Source of the DNA: a virus
DNA: 39,765 nt
Direction: 5' to 3' (one strand)
Virus record (IMG/VR): IMGVR_UViG_3300044697_000087
Location: 1 to 39,765 of that record
Shown: positions 22,954-30,577 of the stretch, one piece after another
Layout: each line of letters starts with the position of its first letter
Position numbering within the stretch: position 1 is the first letter of the stretch
The notes under the pieces: model-generated
Seen by the model: the letters and a program-made list of their open reading frames with translations, nothing else
What the model was told of the DNA's origin: nothing
The model's database searches: none
Translations under genes and position numbers: made by a program

Positions 22954-23178
22954 CTAGTTTCGGTAGCCTGGCTTCATAGGACGCTCTTTGATCTTGCGAT
23001 CGCCCTTCATTTGGTCCTCTCGGATCTGTTCAGTAGTATCTGGATAAGCGCTCCCAAGGTACCCCGAGCCTTCTGCTGACATCTCTTCTTTCTCTTTGTG
23101 CGGTCCGTCTGGAAACACGCTATTTCGGCCCCTTTTTCCGGCCCAAAATGAATGATCGTCGATTTTTCTGCCTGACAT
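22954..23178 (-). CDS. Small charged hypothetical protein
   Basis: 74 residues, mostly charged and polar (KIDDHSFWAGKRGRNSVFPD; EQIREDQMKGDRKIKERPMK), probably disordered. GAGAGGACGT precedes the ATG at 23178. An overlapping alternative frame from 23213 lacks a ribosome site and was left out. First gene of the unit leading to the two Gly-rich paralogues. Confidence 0.55.
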   Translation of the reverse strand: MSGRKIDDHSFWAGKRGRNSVFPDGPHKEKEEMSAEGSGYLGSAYPDTTEQIREDQMKGDRKIKERPMKPGYRN

Positions 23179-23293
23179 ACGTCCTCTCCCTTTGGCGGGT
23201 TTGTTTTCCTCATAATATAGTAAAAATAATTTTAACGCTATTTTCTTTGGGGATATTGTCTATAGGCCTAAAATAGGCGAAAAGGAGCACTTT
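23179..23293. promoter_or_regulatory. Divergent promoter region with AT-rich motif and hairpin
   Basis: The minus strand reads ATAGCGTTAAAATTATTTTT then ACTATATTATGAGG; TATATT is a likely -10 with the usual AT spacer. On the plus strand GCCTA-AAA-TAGGC forms a small hairpin just before AAAAGGAGC and the ATG at 23294. Confidence 0.45.
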
Positions 23294-23518
23294 ATGAAGC
23301 ATACATCTCTATTTAGATGGGCGTGGCGCACTGTGCACTTGATCGCCTTTACGTCTCTTCTTCTCTACGTCATTTTAAGCAGTCTAAAGGCGGACGGTTT
23401 CTTCCCATTTCCTATCGAGGGACCCTTAGAAATTGAAGGACCAATCATCGAGAACGTGGAGCGTGTAGACGAAGGCCCCTGGGAGTGTCTTCACTCAGAC
23501 TCTTTCTTAAGATCTTGA
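23294..23518 (+). CDS. Single-span membrane protein
   Basis: 74 residues. A basic start (MKHTSLFRWAWRTV) is followed by a hydrophobic span (HLIAFTSLLLYVILSSL) and then a Pro/Glu-rich tail (FPFPIEGPLEIEGPII). AAAAGGAGC is at ideal distance. The topology (signal-anchor plus acidic proline-rich periplasmic tail) would fit an inner-membrane accessory such as a spanin-like or superinfection protein, but no motif proves it. It overlaps the converging gene by 28 bases. Confidence 0.6.
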   Translation: MKHTSLFRWAWRTVHLIAFTSLLLYVILSSLKADGFFPFPIEGPLEIEGPIIENVERVDEGPWECLHSDSFLRS

Positions 23519-23790
23519 TTCTCTTTGTAGAGATGTTGGTAACACTCAGGACAAAGCTGGACCCAATTTTCTTCTTCAATATCATAAAGCTGTCTCCATT
23601 GATAAGAAACGGACGTCTTTTGGGCACATTTTATGCACTCGTGGCCTTCTCCATCCAACGAAAATGCTTGCTGCCTTAAGGAACTAAGCATCATGATAAT
23701 GCCTACGAATTCTCGACTTTCATAGGAGAATTCGAGTGTTTCTATAATCTCTGGATGAAGAGGCTTCTCACCTTTTTTTTCTGGAGACAT
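23491..23790 (-). CDS. Zinc-binding hypothetical protein
   Basis: 99 residues. C-x2-C (HECIKCAQK) and C-x2-C (QLCPECYQH) are 29 residues apart, as in a treble-clef or HNH-like finger, but no catalytic His pair is seen. The N-terminus EKPLHPEI resembles EKPIHPEV of the preceding small gene. Overlaps that gene by 23 bases and the plus-strand membrane gene by 28. Confidence 0.6.
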   Translation of the reverse strand: MSPEKKGEKPLHPEIIETLEFSYESREFVGIIMMLSSLRQQAFSLDGEGHECIKCAQKTSVSYQWRQLYDIEEENWVQLCPECYQHLYKENQDLKKESE

Positions 23791-23917
23791 TCTTTTTCTT
23801 CCATTCTTGACTTACATTAGGGCCAGAATCTTGAGTATCTTTAACTTCAGGATGAATGGGCTTTTCACACTTTCTCTCCGTAGTGACTCCAGTTTCCGTA
23901 GCTCCTTTCTGACACAT
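23768..23917 (-). CDS. Small charged hypothetical protein
   Basis: 49 residues (MCQKGATETGVTTERKCEKP, then IHPEVKDTQDSGPNVSQEWK and a basic end). It carries the KPIHPEV motif seen as KPLHPEI in the overlapping next gene, which suggests local duplication. It starts 30 bases after the portal stop, behind an AT-rich promoter-like stretch (TAAAAATTTTAATGCGTAAA). Confidence 0.5.
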   Translation of the reverse strand: MCQKGATETGVTTERKCEKPIHPEVKDTQDSGPNVSQEWKKKNVSRKKR

Positions 23918-23946
23918 CCTTAATTTTTACGCATTAAAATTTTTAC

Positions 23947-26207
23947 TTATACGTTAGCCCCTTCTTCCATCTGAGCATGGGCGCCCATCGCGTTCCCCAT
24001 GATCTGAGCCAAGAAGTCGTTGCTCATAGCCGTGCGCTTAGCATCCGCCTTCTCAGCATCTTCTTTCCCTTCCTGCTGATAGTCGAATTGATCGAGCTCC
24101 CGCATCTTGCGCGCTTCCTCTACTTCTCCAATTTTAATGCCCACGTCAACCATTTTCTCCAATGCCTCCATTTTAGCTTTGGTAGACATAGCGCGGTTGT
24201 GGGAGATCTCCGAAAGACGCTCTTCAAAGAGACCAATGTCGGCTTCAGCCCTTCCGTGGCGTTCCCGTGCGGTAGCGATATAAGACGCAGATTTTGCATA
24301 TAACTCCTTCAGCTTCGCTTCTTCTAGAGCGTGCTGAACTTGCGTCGCATGTTCCTGATTAGCGCCTGCTTTTTGTTCTTGTTGTTGGAGGAACTCCATC
24401 GCTTCGGCTTTACCCGTGATATTCATATCCTTGATAATGAAGCTAGGAGGAAACACCTCGCGACCAAACGCTTGGTTGATGTCCAAGAGCTGCTGCGCGT
24501 GTAGATTCTTTTGCGTTGGCGTGAGGTTGCCCTCTTCAACGATCGTCTGGAACTTAGCAAATACCCTTGAATAGAAGTGCTCAGTCGGCTCTTCCCCGAT
24601 GATCATGCGCACTTTGTCCGCATTCCAGTTATTCAGTACAATCTGAAGGCACACATGCCCAAGCTGTTTCAGTGCTAAATCCCACTGATCAAAGTACTTT
24701 TGCAATACGGTCAGATTCGCAGCTTGCTTGATCATCGTCGTAAGGGCGCTAGCGTTCTTGTCGTTCTGTGCAGACCAATTCTCGAGATCCACCCCCGATA
24801 CCCCAAAGATTAGGGTTCTGAGGCGATCAGCCAAAGCAAAATCCGACTCCGGTACTACGTTGGGCTGAATTTTCTCGCAGTCGGTCATCTCATAGCCTTC
24901 GTTGATAATCACGTCCCAACCTTGCCCCGACTTCTTGACGTTATCCTCATTCGCAACAGCGCCAACCTTACGCTTCCATCCAGCGTTAATCGTCGCTTCT
25001 TTCTGATCGTGAGAAATTATGATTTGGCGATTCATCAAGTAATTACAATCACGCATGCAACGCGTTAAGCCTCTTACCCTTAAATCATAATAATTATTAT
25101 GAGGTTCGTAGTTCCAGAGCATCGGAATAAACGGGCAATCTCCCGTCACGCCGAGCGGGTTGTCTCCCTGGAACATCAGCTGATCGTTTAGAACGACTGC
25201 CAACTTCCAACAAGGAACCTCCATCGTGACCGGCTCCATATCGGGGACCTGATAAAGGATCTGTTCCAGATTCGCTTCTCCCCCAGCAAAGTCGAAGAAT
25301 TGGTTCCTAGACCTGCTGTACAGCCTCTTTTTCCTCGTTTTCCACTTGTACCATACGTATGAGAGCACCATTAGGTCGTTCCGGGCCATATTATAATTCT
25401 CTGGGAGGAAGTAAAAGCTGCCATATCTTTGGGGCGTACCGCTCATCGGAGCTATATTTTCGATCTTATCTGGAAATCTACTTTCAGCCTCTTTTTTTGA
25501 TATATACTCCTGACACCAAATGAATTGCGCATCAGCAAAGTTATAATCCCGGGCATATGGATCCACGAGAAACGAGTTGTACTCCCACAATTTAACTTTT
25601 AATTCACCCTGTGCAGGATCGTCGCCAGTGTAGTCTAAATAGGGCTGTAAGAGAACAAGGCCCGTGATGCAGGCTTGCTCAGCCCCTCTTGAGAATTGCT
25701 CGTGGATGCCTTCCTTGTTGGCCACATGCGTCATTAAACGCGTGTATTGGTCCGTCGTCCGAGGGTCTGCGCCATCCGCAGGTATGTAACTGAACGTCTT
25801 ACGATGTTGGCGTTGATAGCCCGTAACCATGTTGATAGGTTGTTGCAGCAGATTAAAATAAAACTGCTGAAACCCGAGAGACGGGGTGTAGTTGAAGTAC
25901 CGATTGACGAACGTTTGTGCAAACTGTTACTTTTATGACCAGAATACCCATTAATAATAGGAATTCTGGCGGGGAAACCTCTTCGGATCTCCCTCCGCAA
26001 TTTCTTGTATCTTTGCGGATCAGACTGTCGCTTGCCTTTCGGCCCCTCTCGCTCAGTCGTTCAGCGTGCTTTCGCTTCGCCCTTGTTAGCCCATCGGCCG
26101 TCCAAGAAATCAGAGAAGGTTTATAATGCTGACCCTGCTCTTAAGCCAGCATAAAAAAGTGTGTCGATGTTGGATTGGTTCCATCTAGCCTGTTCTATCT
26201 CAGGCAT
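23947..26207 (-). CDS. Portal protein, two exons (P22-like)
   Basis: Exon 1 is 26207-26144 (from ATG, MPEIEQARWNQSNIDTLFYA) and exon 2 is 25919-23947; joined 2037 bases, 678 residues. The joint makes a Ser codon and gives FYAG-S-QTF, in register with FYAGDQ..W of P22-type portals. Downstream PINMVTGYQRQHRK, GADPRTTDQYT, LWEYNSFLVDPYARD and the helical barrel-like C-terminus (EEARKMRELDQFDY) fit the family. It forms the dodecameric ring at one capsid vertex through which DNA is packaged and ejected. Without splicing exon 1 ends within a few codons. Confidence 0.88.
25920..26143 (-). ncRNA. Group I intron F in portal gene (224 nt)
   Basis: The exon ends ATGCTGGCT and pairs over nine positions with GGUCAGCAU (P1, U-G at the cut). 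The intron ends AAAAGTAACAGTTTG. The core has GAACGACTGAGCG and GCGACAGTCTGATC at about 26020-26065 (R/S-like). No ORF. 42 bases near the 3' end are identical to capsid intron A. No clear P10 is visible. It closely resembles the capsid introns, so the same element has entered two essential genes. Confidence 0.83.
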
Positions 26208-26337
26208 TTACACTTATTTTATCAGCCCATAGATCAGGCTGAAATTTCGAGTAGAGGTTGTCTAACCACTGTCGAACGTTCACTTGATTCGGTTCTAATG
26301 CATTGTTCCAAGGGGGATAATAGAATGTGATAAATAC
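26200..26337 (-). pseudogene. Start-less coding-like fragment upstream of portal
   Basis: A frame of about 46 codons reads EVFITFYYPPWNNALEPNQV, then RQWLDNLYSKFQPDLWADKI, ending in TGA that overlaps the portal ATG (AATGCCTGA). It looks like real protein but has no ATG, GTG or TTG at its beginning; the first in-frame option is GTG, giving 27 residues. It could be a decayed gene, a short GTG-started gene coupled to portal, or chance. Confidence 0.35.
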
Positions 26338-26348
26338 CTCGGGAGTAG

Positions 26349-26400
26349 AGTTTTAATCTAATCGGGTATTTATAAAATAATTTTTATTACTTCAAGGTGT
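26349..26400 (-). promoter_or_regulatory. Portal promoter
   Basis: Minus strand TTGAAG, 17-base spacer TAATAAAAATTATTTTA, then TAAATA (about 26395-26367). Closely similar to the sequence at 8105-8135. AATACC and GGTATT arms follow, a possible operator or leader hairpin. Also within this gap (26338-26466) is a T-rich stretch after the preceding minus-strand gene stop. Confidence 0.55.
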
Positions 26401-26466
26401 GCTTTTGGTTGAGCCTTCTTCAAAAAAAATAAGTACAAGCCTCTTTTCGAGTGGCCGGAATTCTAT

Positions 26467-26706
26467 TCACTCTTTGGGCTCAACCTGTCCCCACACGTGA
26501 TCTAAGTGGAGATGCATTTCTTCAATAGTGTATTTCAGCTTTTTCCCCGATAGACACGCAATCCCTAAACAGGAAAAAAGAGCCGCCATGCGTGAAACCT
26601 TCCTCTTTACCGTACACTTGCCGATTTCTTCCACTAAAGTGCGCACATTTTCGGCTAACTCCTCTGCTTGTTCGCGATTGAGTTTCCTTCGTTCATACTT
26701 TTCCAT
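26467..26706 (-). CDS. Small helical protein, paralogue family member
   Basis: 79 residues from ATG 26706, chosen because it overlaps the upstream stop; an earlier in-frame ATG is at 26742. All helical: ERRKLNREQAEELAENVRTL, then a hydrophobic helix (MAALFSCLGIACLSG) and YTIEEMHLHLDHVW. The pattern hydrophobic helix, (K/R)(E/K)(E/D), then ...W is shared with the genes at 26693, 26908, 27946, 28666 and 33594. Function unknown. Confidence 0.6.
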   Translation of the reverse strand: MEKYERRKLNREQAEELAENVRTLVEEIGKCTVKRKVSRMAALFSCLGIACLSGKKLKYTIEEMHLHLDHVWGQVEPKE

Positions 26707-26911
26707 TTTGTCCTTCCCCCTCCATCTGATCCCACGCCTCAAATGCTTGGCTCAGGAACTCTTTCTTCCGTAGTCCCATTTTAGAGGCGCAGTTCATTGC
26801 CAACGTAAGAGACAGGGCCATTCCTTGCCTAAAAGAGAGCCTCTCTCCTTCAAAAAAGGCAACAAGAGACTCGTAAATCGTTTCTAATTTTTCCGTTTCT
26901 TGCTCAGTCAT
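26693..26911 (-). CDS. Small helical protein, paralogue family member
   Basis: 72 residues from ATG 26911, which overlaps the previous stop (ATGA). MTEQETEKLETIYESLVAFF, then MALSLTLAMNCASKMGLRKK and EFLSQAFEAWDQME. It aligns best with the second half of the next upstream gene (TIYEKLIRFFAKEG..., LKKEDFIETATIAWERV). Part of a translationally coupled string. Confidence 0.6.
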   Translation of the reverse strand: MTEQETEKLETIYESLVAFFEGERLSFRQGMALSLTLAMNCASKMGLRKKEFLSQAFEAWDQMEGEGQNGKV

Positions 26912-27333
26912 AGGGGTCCCTTTTCCACTCGTTCCCAAGCGATCGTAGCTGTTTCGATAAAGTCCTCCTTCTTTAGATCCATGTCAATCGCCCCTTGAGC
27001 CGCCATAGTGAGAGTCACTGCTGTTATTTCCTTTACGGAGGTTCCCTCTTTCGCAAAAAATCGGATCAATTTCTCGTAAATCTCGGTCATTTTTTCTATG
27101 TTGTCCATCCCCCTCCTATGATCCCATCCATCGTCAATAAGTAAATGGATGTCTTCTCGAGATAAATCCGTGATTTTGGCACATCTAATTAGCACTCCAA
27201 TACACCCTAGGATCTTGGTTATCACCCTGGGATTTTTTTGACGGACAAATTCGTCAATATCTTCATGAAAAGAAGCTATCTCTTGAATCAAATCTTCTCT
27301 TTCTTTTTCTGTGAGCTCTTCTAATAATTTCAT
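26908..27333 (-). CDS. Helical protein with two family repeats
   Basis: 141 residues from ATG 27333, which overlaps the RNA-ligase stop. It contains two copies of the small-protein pattern: ILGCIGVLIRCAKITDLSRE with DIHLLIDDGWD, and TLTMAAQGAIDMDLKKED with FIETATIAWERV. It looks like a fusion or an internal duplication within the tandem paralogue cluster. No known domain. Confidence 0.6.
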   Translation of the reverse strand: MKLLEELTEKEREDLIQEIASFHEDIDEFVRQKNPRVITKILGCIGVLIRCAKITDLSREDIHLLIDDGWDHRRGMDNIEKMTEIYEKLIRFFAKEGTSVKEITAVTLTMAAQGAIDMDLKKEDFIETATIAWERVEKGPL

Positions 27334-27968
27334 GCAAAATCCTTGCACTTCAGCTTCCACATGATCGGATTTCCGTTTCTAAAGAGCATGAGGGGTTCGG
27401 ATCTGGCAACAATACCCTCCATCGTCTGCGACTCTGTGCTGCATTGACTAGGAGGATCTTGCGTAACGAACTCCACAATCTGCGATTCGCTCATGAATCC
27501 TAGGTCCGGCACCATAGGAACGCCTAATGACTCCGCAACCCCTTTCACGTCCTCTTGTTGAAGCCACCACTCACCCACACGTACATCAAATAGTATGAAG
27601 CCCGCTTCTTTGCGGTACTTACCTCCACAGGCCTGGATTTTGTGGCCGTACCCTTCGCCATAAAGGATGATGCGGGATTCCTTGTTTCCCTTAAAAACGC
27701 CCAGAAGTTTATCTGGAGGAAATAGTTCTTCTAGAGTTCTCAGCAAATGAGGCGGAATTTGAGCGTCATTCGTGCGTCCTGCAAACAGAACATCTTTCCC
27801 ACACCCAGGATCGCGGATTATCACCCTAATGTTGGTCCCATCCACCTTTTCCGATACGCGCCACCATCCAACGCTAGCGAACTCGGGCTGCGCATAATCG
27901 CCCATAATGAGCTCGCGTTTTGCGTCTATGCGTCGTTTCCACAGACTATGAATTTTTGGATATTCCAT
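27330..27968 (-). CDS. RNA ligase, Rnl2-like
   Basis: 212 residues. Nucleotidyltransferase motifs in order: motif I KVDGTN with the AMP-accepting Lys41, motif III ILYGEGYG (101-108), motif IIIa GFILFDV (123-129), motif IV MEGIVAR (183-189) and motif V WKLKCKDF (204-211). The N-terminus YPKIHSLWKRR is usual for small phage Rnl2-type ligases. It seals nicked RNA, as in repair of tRNAs cut by host anticodon nucleases. GGGAGG precedes the ATG. It is embedded among the helical paralogues. No kinase/phosphatase partner is seen. Confidence 0.85.
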   Translation of the reverse strand: MEYPKIHSLWKRRIDAKRELIMGDYAQPEFASVGWWRVSEKVDGTNIRVIIRDPGCGKDVLFAGRTNDAQIPPHLLRTLEELFPPDKLLGVFKGNKESRIILYGEGYGHKIQACGGKYRKEAGFILFDVRVGEWWLQQEDVKGVAESLGVPMVPDLGFMSESQIVEFVTQDPPSQCSTESQTMEGIVARSEPLMLFRNGNPIMWKLKCKDFA

Positions 27969-28167
27969 TCGTTTCCTCCCGAAGTTTTTCTTCTTCCATC
28001 ATGCTATCCCACACTTCCTCCACGCATTCGATGAACTCCCTCTTTGTAACGTTTCCTTTGATACATCGAAACACAACAAGCGATATCGAGGCCTCATTAA
28101 ACTCTTCGGGGCTGTGCTTGTAGTCCATAGATAGAAAAAATAATTTTTTGGCTACATCCTGGTTCAT
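27946..28167 (-). CDS. Small helical protein, paralogue family member
   Basis: 73 residues from ATG 28167 with GAGGGGTG upstream; a longer frame begins at 28200. The pattern FNEASISLVVFRCIKGNVTK then REFIECVEEVWDSM matches the family helix-KREF-W signature. Its end overlaps the RNA-ligase start by 23 bases. Confidence 0.6.
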   Translation of the reverse strand: MNQDVAKKLFFLSMDYKHSPEEFNEASISLVVFRCIKGNVTKREFIECVEEVWDSMMEEEKLREETNGISKNS

Positions 28168-28201
28168 TTCACCCCTCAAAAAAAATCTACGCAAAAGCAC
28201 A

Positions 28202-28459
28202 TTATAACATCCTTCTCCATAGACCCTTTAATCCCCTTTTAGAATAAACTATCGGGTGTTTCAATCTGAAGAAAGTTCTAGACCATCGAGTTCCTCCGAT
28301 TAGCCACCACTTATCAAGACTAACCCGTCTTTGTGCGAACTTGACACCAAGTGTCGCGGGCAAACACTGTTGCTTGCAATCTGCGGGAGGACGATACACA
28401 AAGCCACATCTCTCGTTCTTTTCGTCGAGAATGAATGTCACTCCGTTTTCTTCATTCAT
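28202..28459 (-). CDS. Hypothetical protein
   Basis: 85 residues: an N-terminal part with three Cys (NERCGFVYRPPADCKQQC) and a basic, Trp-rich C-terminus (VSLDKWWLIGGTRWSRTFFR; GLKGLWRRM). No family recognised. The start overlaps the stop of the 48-residue gene (ATGAATGA). It may bind nucleic acid, judging by charge. Confidence 0.5.
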   Translation of the reverse strand: MNEENGVTFILDEKNERCGFVYRPPADCKQQCLPATLGVKFAQRRVSLDKWWLIGGTRWSRTFFRLKHPIVYSKRGLKGLWRRML

Positions 28460-28598
28460 TTAAAAGCTCCTCATCGCTCTTTCCCTTGGGAGCCAAAGAC
28501 ACGTAAAGAGTCTTAGATGGATTGTTAATTGTAAGAGGAAGATCCTCTATATCAATCTCGATATATAACTCAGTGTCTGTTTCTTGAACTTTTCTCAT
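28452..28598 (-). CDS. Small acidic hypothetical protein
   Basis: 48 residues: MRKVQETDTELYIEIDIEDL, then PSKTLYVSLAPKGKSDEELL. Beta-leaning and acidic. ATG at 28598 directly follows the stop of the preceding reading frame, with GAGG at good distance. It overlaps the next start. Function unknown. Confidence 0.5.
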   Translation of the reverse strand: MRKVQETDTELYIEIDIEDLPLTINNPSKTLYVSLAPKGKSDEELLNE

Positions 28599-28697
28599 TT
28601 ATTCCTCGTATGGGTCGTATTGCACGTTCGTAGTCGCGGCCCCCTCTCGGATCGCCTTCTCATTATTATTTATCCGATCCTTCTTTCTTCTCTTCAA
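28599..28697 (-). CDS. Possible 32-residue protein with TTG start
   Basis: A TTG start gives KRRKKDRINNNEKAIREGAA then TTNVQYDPYEE, ending right against the next ATG. The C-terminal half looks protein-like and fills an otherwise empty gap. It overlaps the previous gene by 32 bases. The weak start keeps this uncertain. Confidence 0.35.
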   Translation of the reverse strand: MKRRKKDRINNNEKAIREGAATTNVQYDPYEE

Positions 28698-28917
28698 TAC
28701 ATGATCGCCAACATGCGCGGAAGATCATGATAACATCCTCCTCCGACATTGGAATGGTTTTGCTTATCATAATCAATAACTTAATAGTTGCTTCGAATCC
28801 TAATATACAGGAAGCATCTAAATCACCTAACAATTGCCACATCTTTTGTATTAGTATAGCTGATTGGGGCAACCCCCCTTTCTTTAAATCCTCTTCCATC
28901 CTAAATTTTTCCCCCAA
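28666..28917 (-). CDS. Small helical protein, paralogue family member
   Basis: 83 residues: FRMEEDLKKGGLPQSAILIQ, then GFEATIKLLIMISKTIPMSE and EDVIMIFRACWRSCIEEKKE. The second half fits the family pattern (hydrophobic helix, SEED, then ..W.S..EE). Its start lies within the last codons of the terminase gene (34-base overlap), so it is coupled to it. Confidence 0.6.
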   Translation of the reverse strand: MGEKFRMEEDLKKGGLPQSAILIQKMWQLLGDLDASCILGFEATIKLLIMISKTIPMSEEDVIMIFRACWRSCIEEKKEGSDK

Positions 28918-30146
28918 TCGTCTGCTGGTTCGTTATATGCCCTTACCTTGTGCGTCGCGATCACATACCTAAGGGCGTCCATCGCATGGTCGTCCTGCTT
29001 CAAGGGCTCGTCATAGCCTTTTTTGGCGCTCCTCGCATCCCACACATAGCTCTCGATTTCTCTAATGGTGTTCTTGCATTCCTCGCACACAGTGAGAAGG
29101 CCTTCCTTCATCTTGGAAGTCATCTCCTGGATGCCAAACTCCACCTCGTTATTCGCGTGCACGACATGCAATCCCGCTCTCTGGAGCTCTAACTGAAACG
29201 CCTGCGCGCTCGGGTCAATGTAGATCGCCCTAGGGGCATAAGGTTCAAGAAAATCTATCATATCTCTTTTAAAGTCGCTATTCGTTTTTTGGTATCCGTT
29301 TTTTTCCGGATTCCAGTAATATTCCTTCTGAACCCACATATGGAGACCTGTATGGGAGAAACGCCCAGTGTTGACCCCTATGATCAGGCAGCAGAAAGGA
29401 TTAACAGTGCCATAATCGATGCCTGCGACAAAGTACTCCGCATTCATCGGAGGGCGTTCTTTAGTATGAACGTGGCGGTCAAAGAAATCAAAGATTGCCC
29501 CTTCGGCGAGACACCAGAGTCCGAGATAATTTCTCTTATAGAAGAGACCGGAAGCGCTGTTTCGAATCCGCGCCTTGTATTCCTCATCAACGTATGGGTT
29601 ATCGTCAAGGGTAAACTTAAGAGCGTAGTAATTAGGGTCGCCTGCTGCGGCCTTATCGATCCACTGCTTTAGCTTGTGGTTGGGGTGCGAAGGGTTCATC
29701 GAACCAAAACCCCTCGAATAAGGCTCTGATAGGCGCGTGTCGATCATGTCGATGATGGATTCCGGATAGAGGGTCATCTCGTCACAATAGACCAACGACA
29801 TGGTTTTTCCTTGAAAGACACCCAAACACCCTTCATCTTTGGCCCCCAGGGCCGGAATCACCTTGTCCCGATACGACAACTGACGCTTCCCTTTCTCCCA
29901 ATTGATAAAAGGCCTAAAGAAGGCCAACTGCGGCGACTCAAGCAGCAACCTTATAACGTTGTCAAAGACCGTCTGGCTCGTGTGCCCGACCATCCAGATG
30001 CGCGAGTCCACGCATGTGTGCACAGCATGCATAAAAGCGAATAAAGTGCCGATCGTTTTACCGGAACGCACAGATCCATGAGCTAGGTTCCAGTGGCGCG
30101 TGCAATTGGCTAAGAACTCAAGTTGACGGGGGGCTAATAAACTCAC
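28884..30146 (-). CDS. terL: Terminase large subunit
   Basis: 420 residues from GTG 30146. ATPase: Walker A GSVRSGKT (24-31), Walker B SLVYCDE (117-123). Nuclease: GIDYGTVNP with Asp244, YIDPS (Asp312) and DDHAMDALRY (385-394). These are the motor and headful-cutting nuclease motifs of the PBSX/T4-type large terminases. It docks on the portal and pumps DNA into the prohead. The GTG overlaps the stop of a tiny upstream ORF. Length is normal for the shorter forms of the family. Confidence 0.92.
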   Translation of the reverse strand: MSLLAPRQLEFLANCTRHWNLAHGSVRSGKTIGTLFAFMHAVHTCVDSRIWMVGHTSQTVFDNVIRLLLESPQLAFFRPFINWEKGKRQLSYRDKVIPALGAKDEGCLGVFQGKTMSLVYCDEMTLYPESIIDMIDTRLSEPYSRGFGSMNPSHPNHKLKQWIDKAAAGDPNYYALKFTLDDNPYVDEEYKARIRNSASGLFYKRNYLGLWCLAEGAIFDFFDRHVHTKERPPMNAEYFVAGIDYGTVNPFCCLIIGVNTGRFSHTGLHMWVQKEYYWNPEKNGYQKTNSDFKRDMIDFLEPYAPRAIYIDPSAQAFQLELQRAGLHVVHANNEVEFGIQEMTSKMKEGLLTVCEECKNTIREIESYVWDARSAKKGYDEPLKQDDHAMDALRYVIATHKVRAYNEPADDWGKNLGWKRI

Positions 30147-30220
30147 GGGATTTCCTCAGAAAACCAATAAACACGCTTCACAGTCCCGTCGGAATTCTTC
30201 AACAGAGAGCCGTTTGTCAT
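30143..30220 (-). CDS. Possible 25-residue coupling peptide
   Basis: MTNGSLLKNSDGTVKRVYWF then SEEIP. Its ATG overlaps the previous stop (ATGA) and its stop overlaps the terminase GTG (GTGA). This end-to-end coupling suggests translation, perhaps mainly to feed ribosomes onto the terminase start. Confidence 0.45.
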   Translation of the reverse strand: MTNGSLLKNSDGTVKRVYWFSEEIP

Positions 30221-30381
30221 CCATTTTCCCTAAGTATTTTAATATAGTGGTTTAGAAAACCCACTATCTGAGTGCAAAGATCTTCACCATCGGGAGCGCG
30301 AGCCCCTTCTTCTCCCATCGTCCCCTTAATCCTCCATAAGAGGCTTTCCGCTTGGGAGAGAGCTTTTTCCTTATCCTCCAT
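30217..30381 (-). CDS. Small hypothetical protein
   Basis: 54 residues, helical: MEDKEKALSQAESLLWRIKG then GEDLCTQIVGFLNHYIKILR. GAGGGAGCGC precedes the ATG, which lies inside the end of the previous gene. It may be a small packaging accessory because of its place before the terminase; no motif supports that. Confidence 0.5.
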   Translation of the reverse strand: MEDKEKALSQAESLLWRIKGTMGEEGARAPDGEDLCTQIVGFLNHYIKILRENG

Positions 30382-30577
30382 CGCGCTCCCTCAATAGTTT
30401 GATGCTCTTTTCCAGGATATCAACCATGAGGCGCACATCTTCACAGTGGTCGCATGAGCATGTCCCCTCCACATTGAAACGGCTCTTTATCTTGCGAAGA
30501 ATCCTGCGCGCATAAGATAAATCTTCCCTCGTCTCCAGAAGCGATGGAGGCGTTTCACTAGGACCCCTTTCCTTCAT
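30371..30577 (-). CDS. Small Cys-containing hypothetical protein
   Basis: 68 residues. GTCSCDHCED carries C-x-C-x2-C, flanked by helices (REDLSYARRILRKIKSRF; RLMVDILEKSIKLLRE). A helical hairpin with a possible metal site. Overlaps its neighbours at both ends. Function unknown. Confidence 0.55.
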   Translation of the reverse strand: MKERGPSETPPSLLETREDLSYARRILRKIKSRFNVEGTCSCDHCEDVRLMVDILEKSIKLLRERDGG

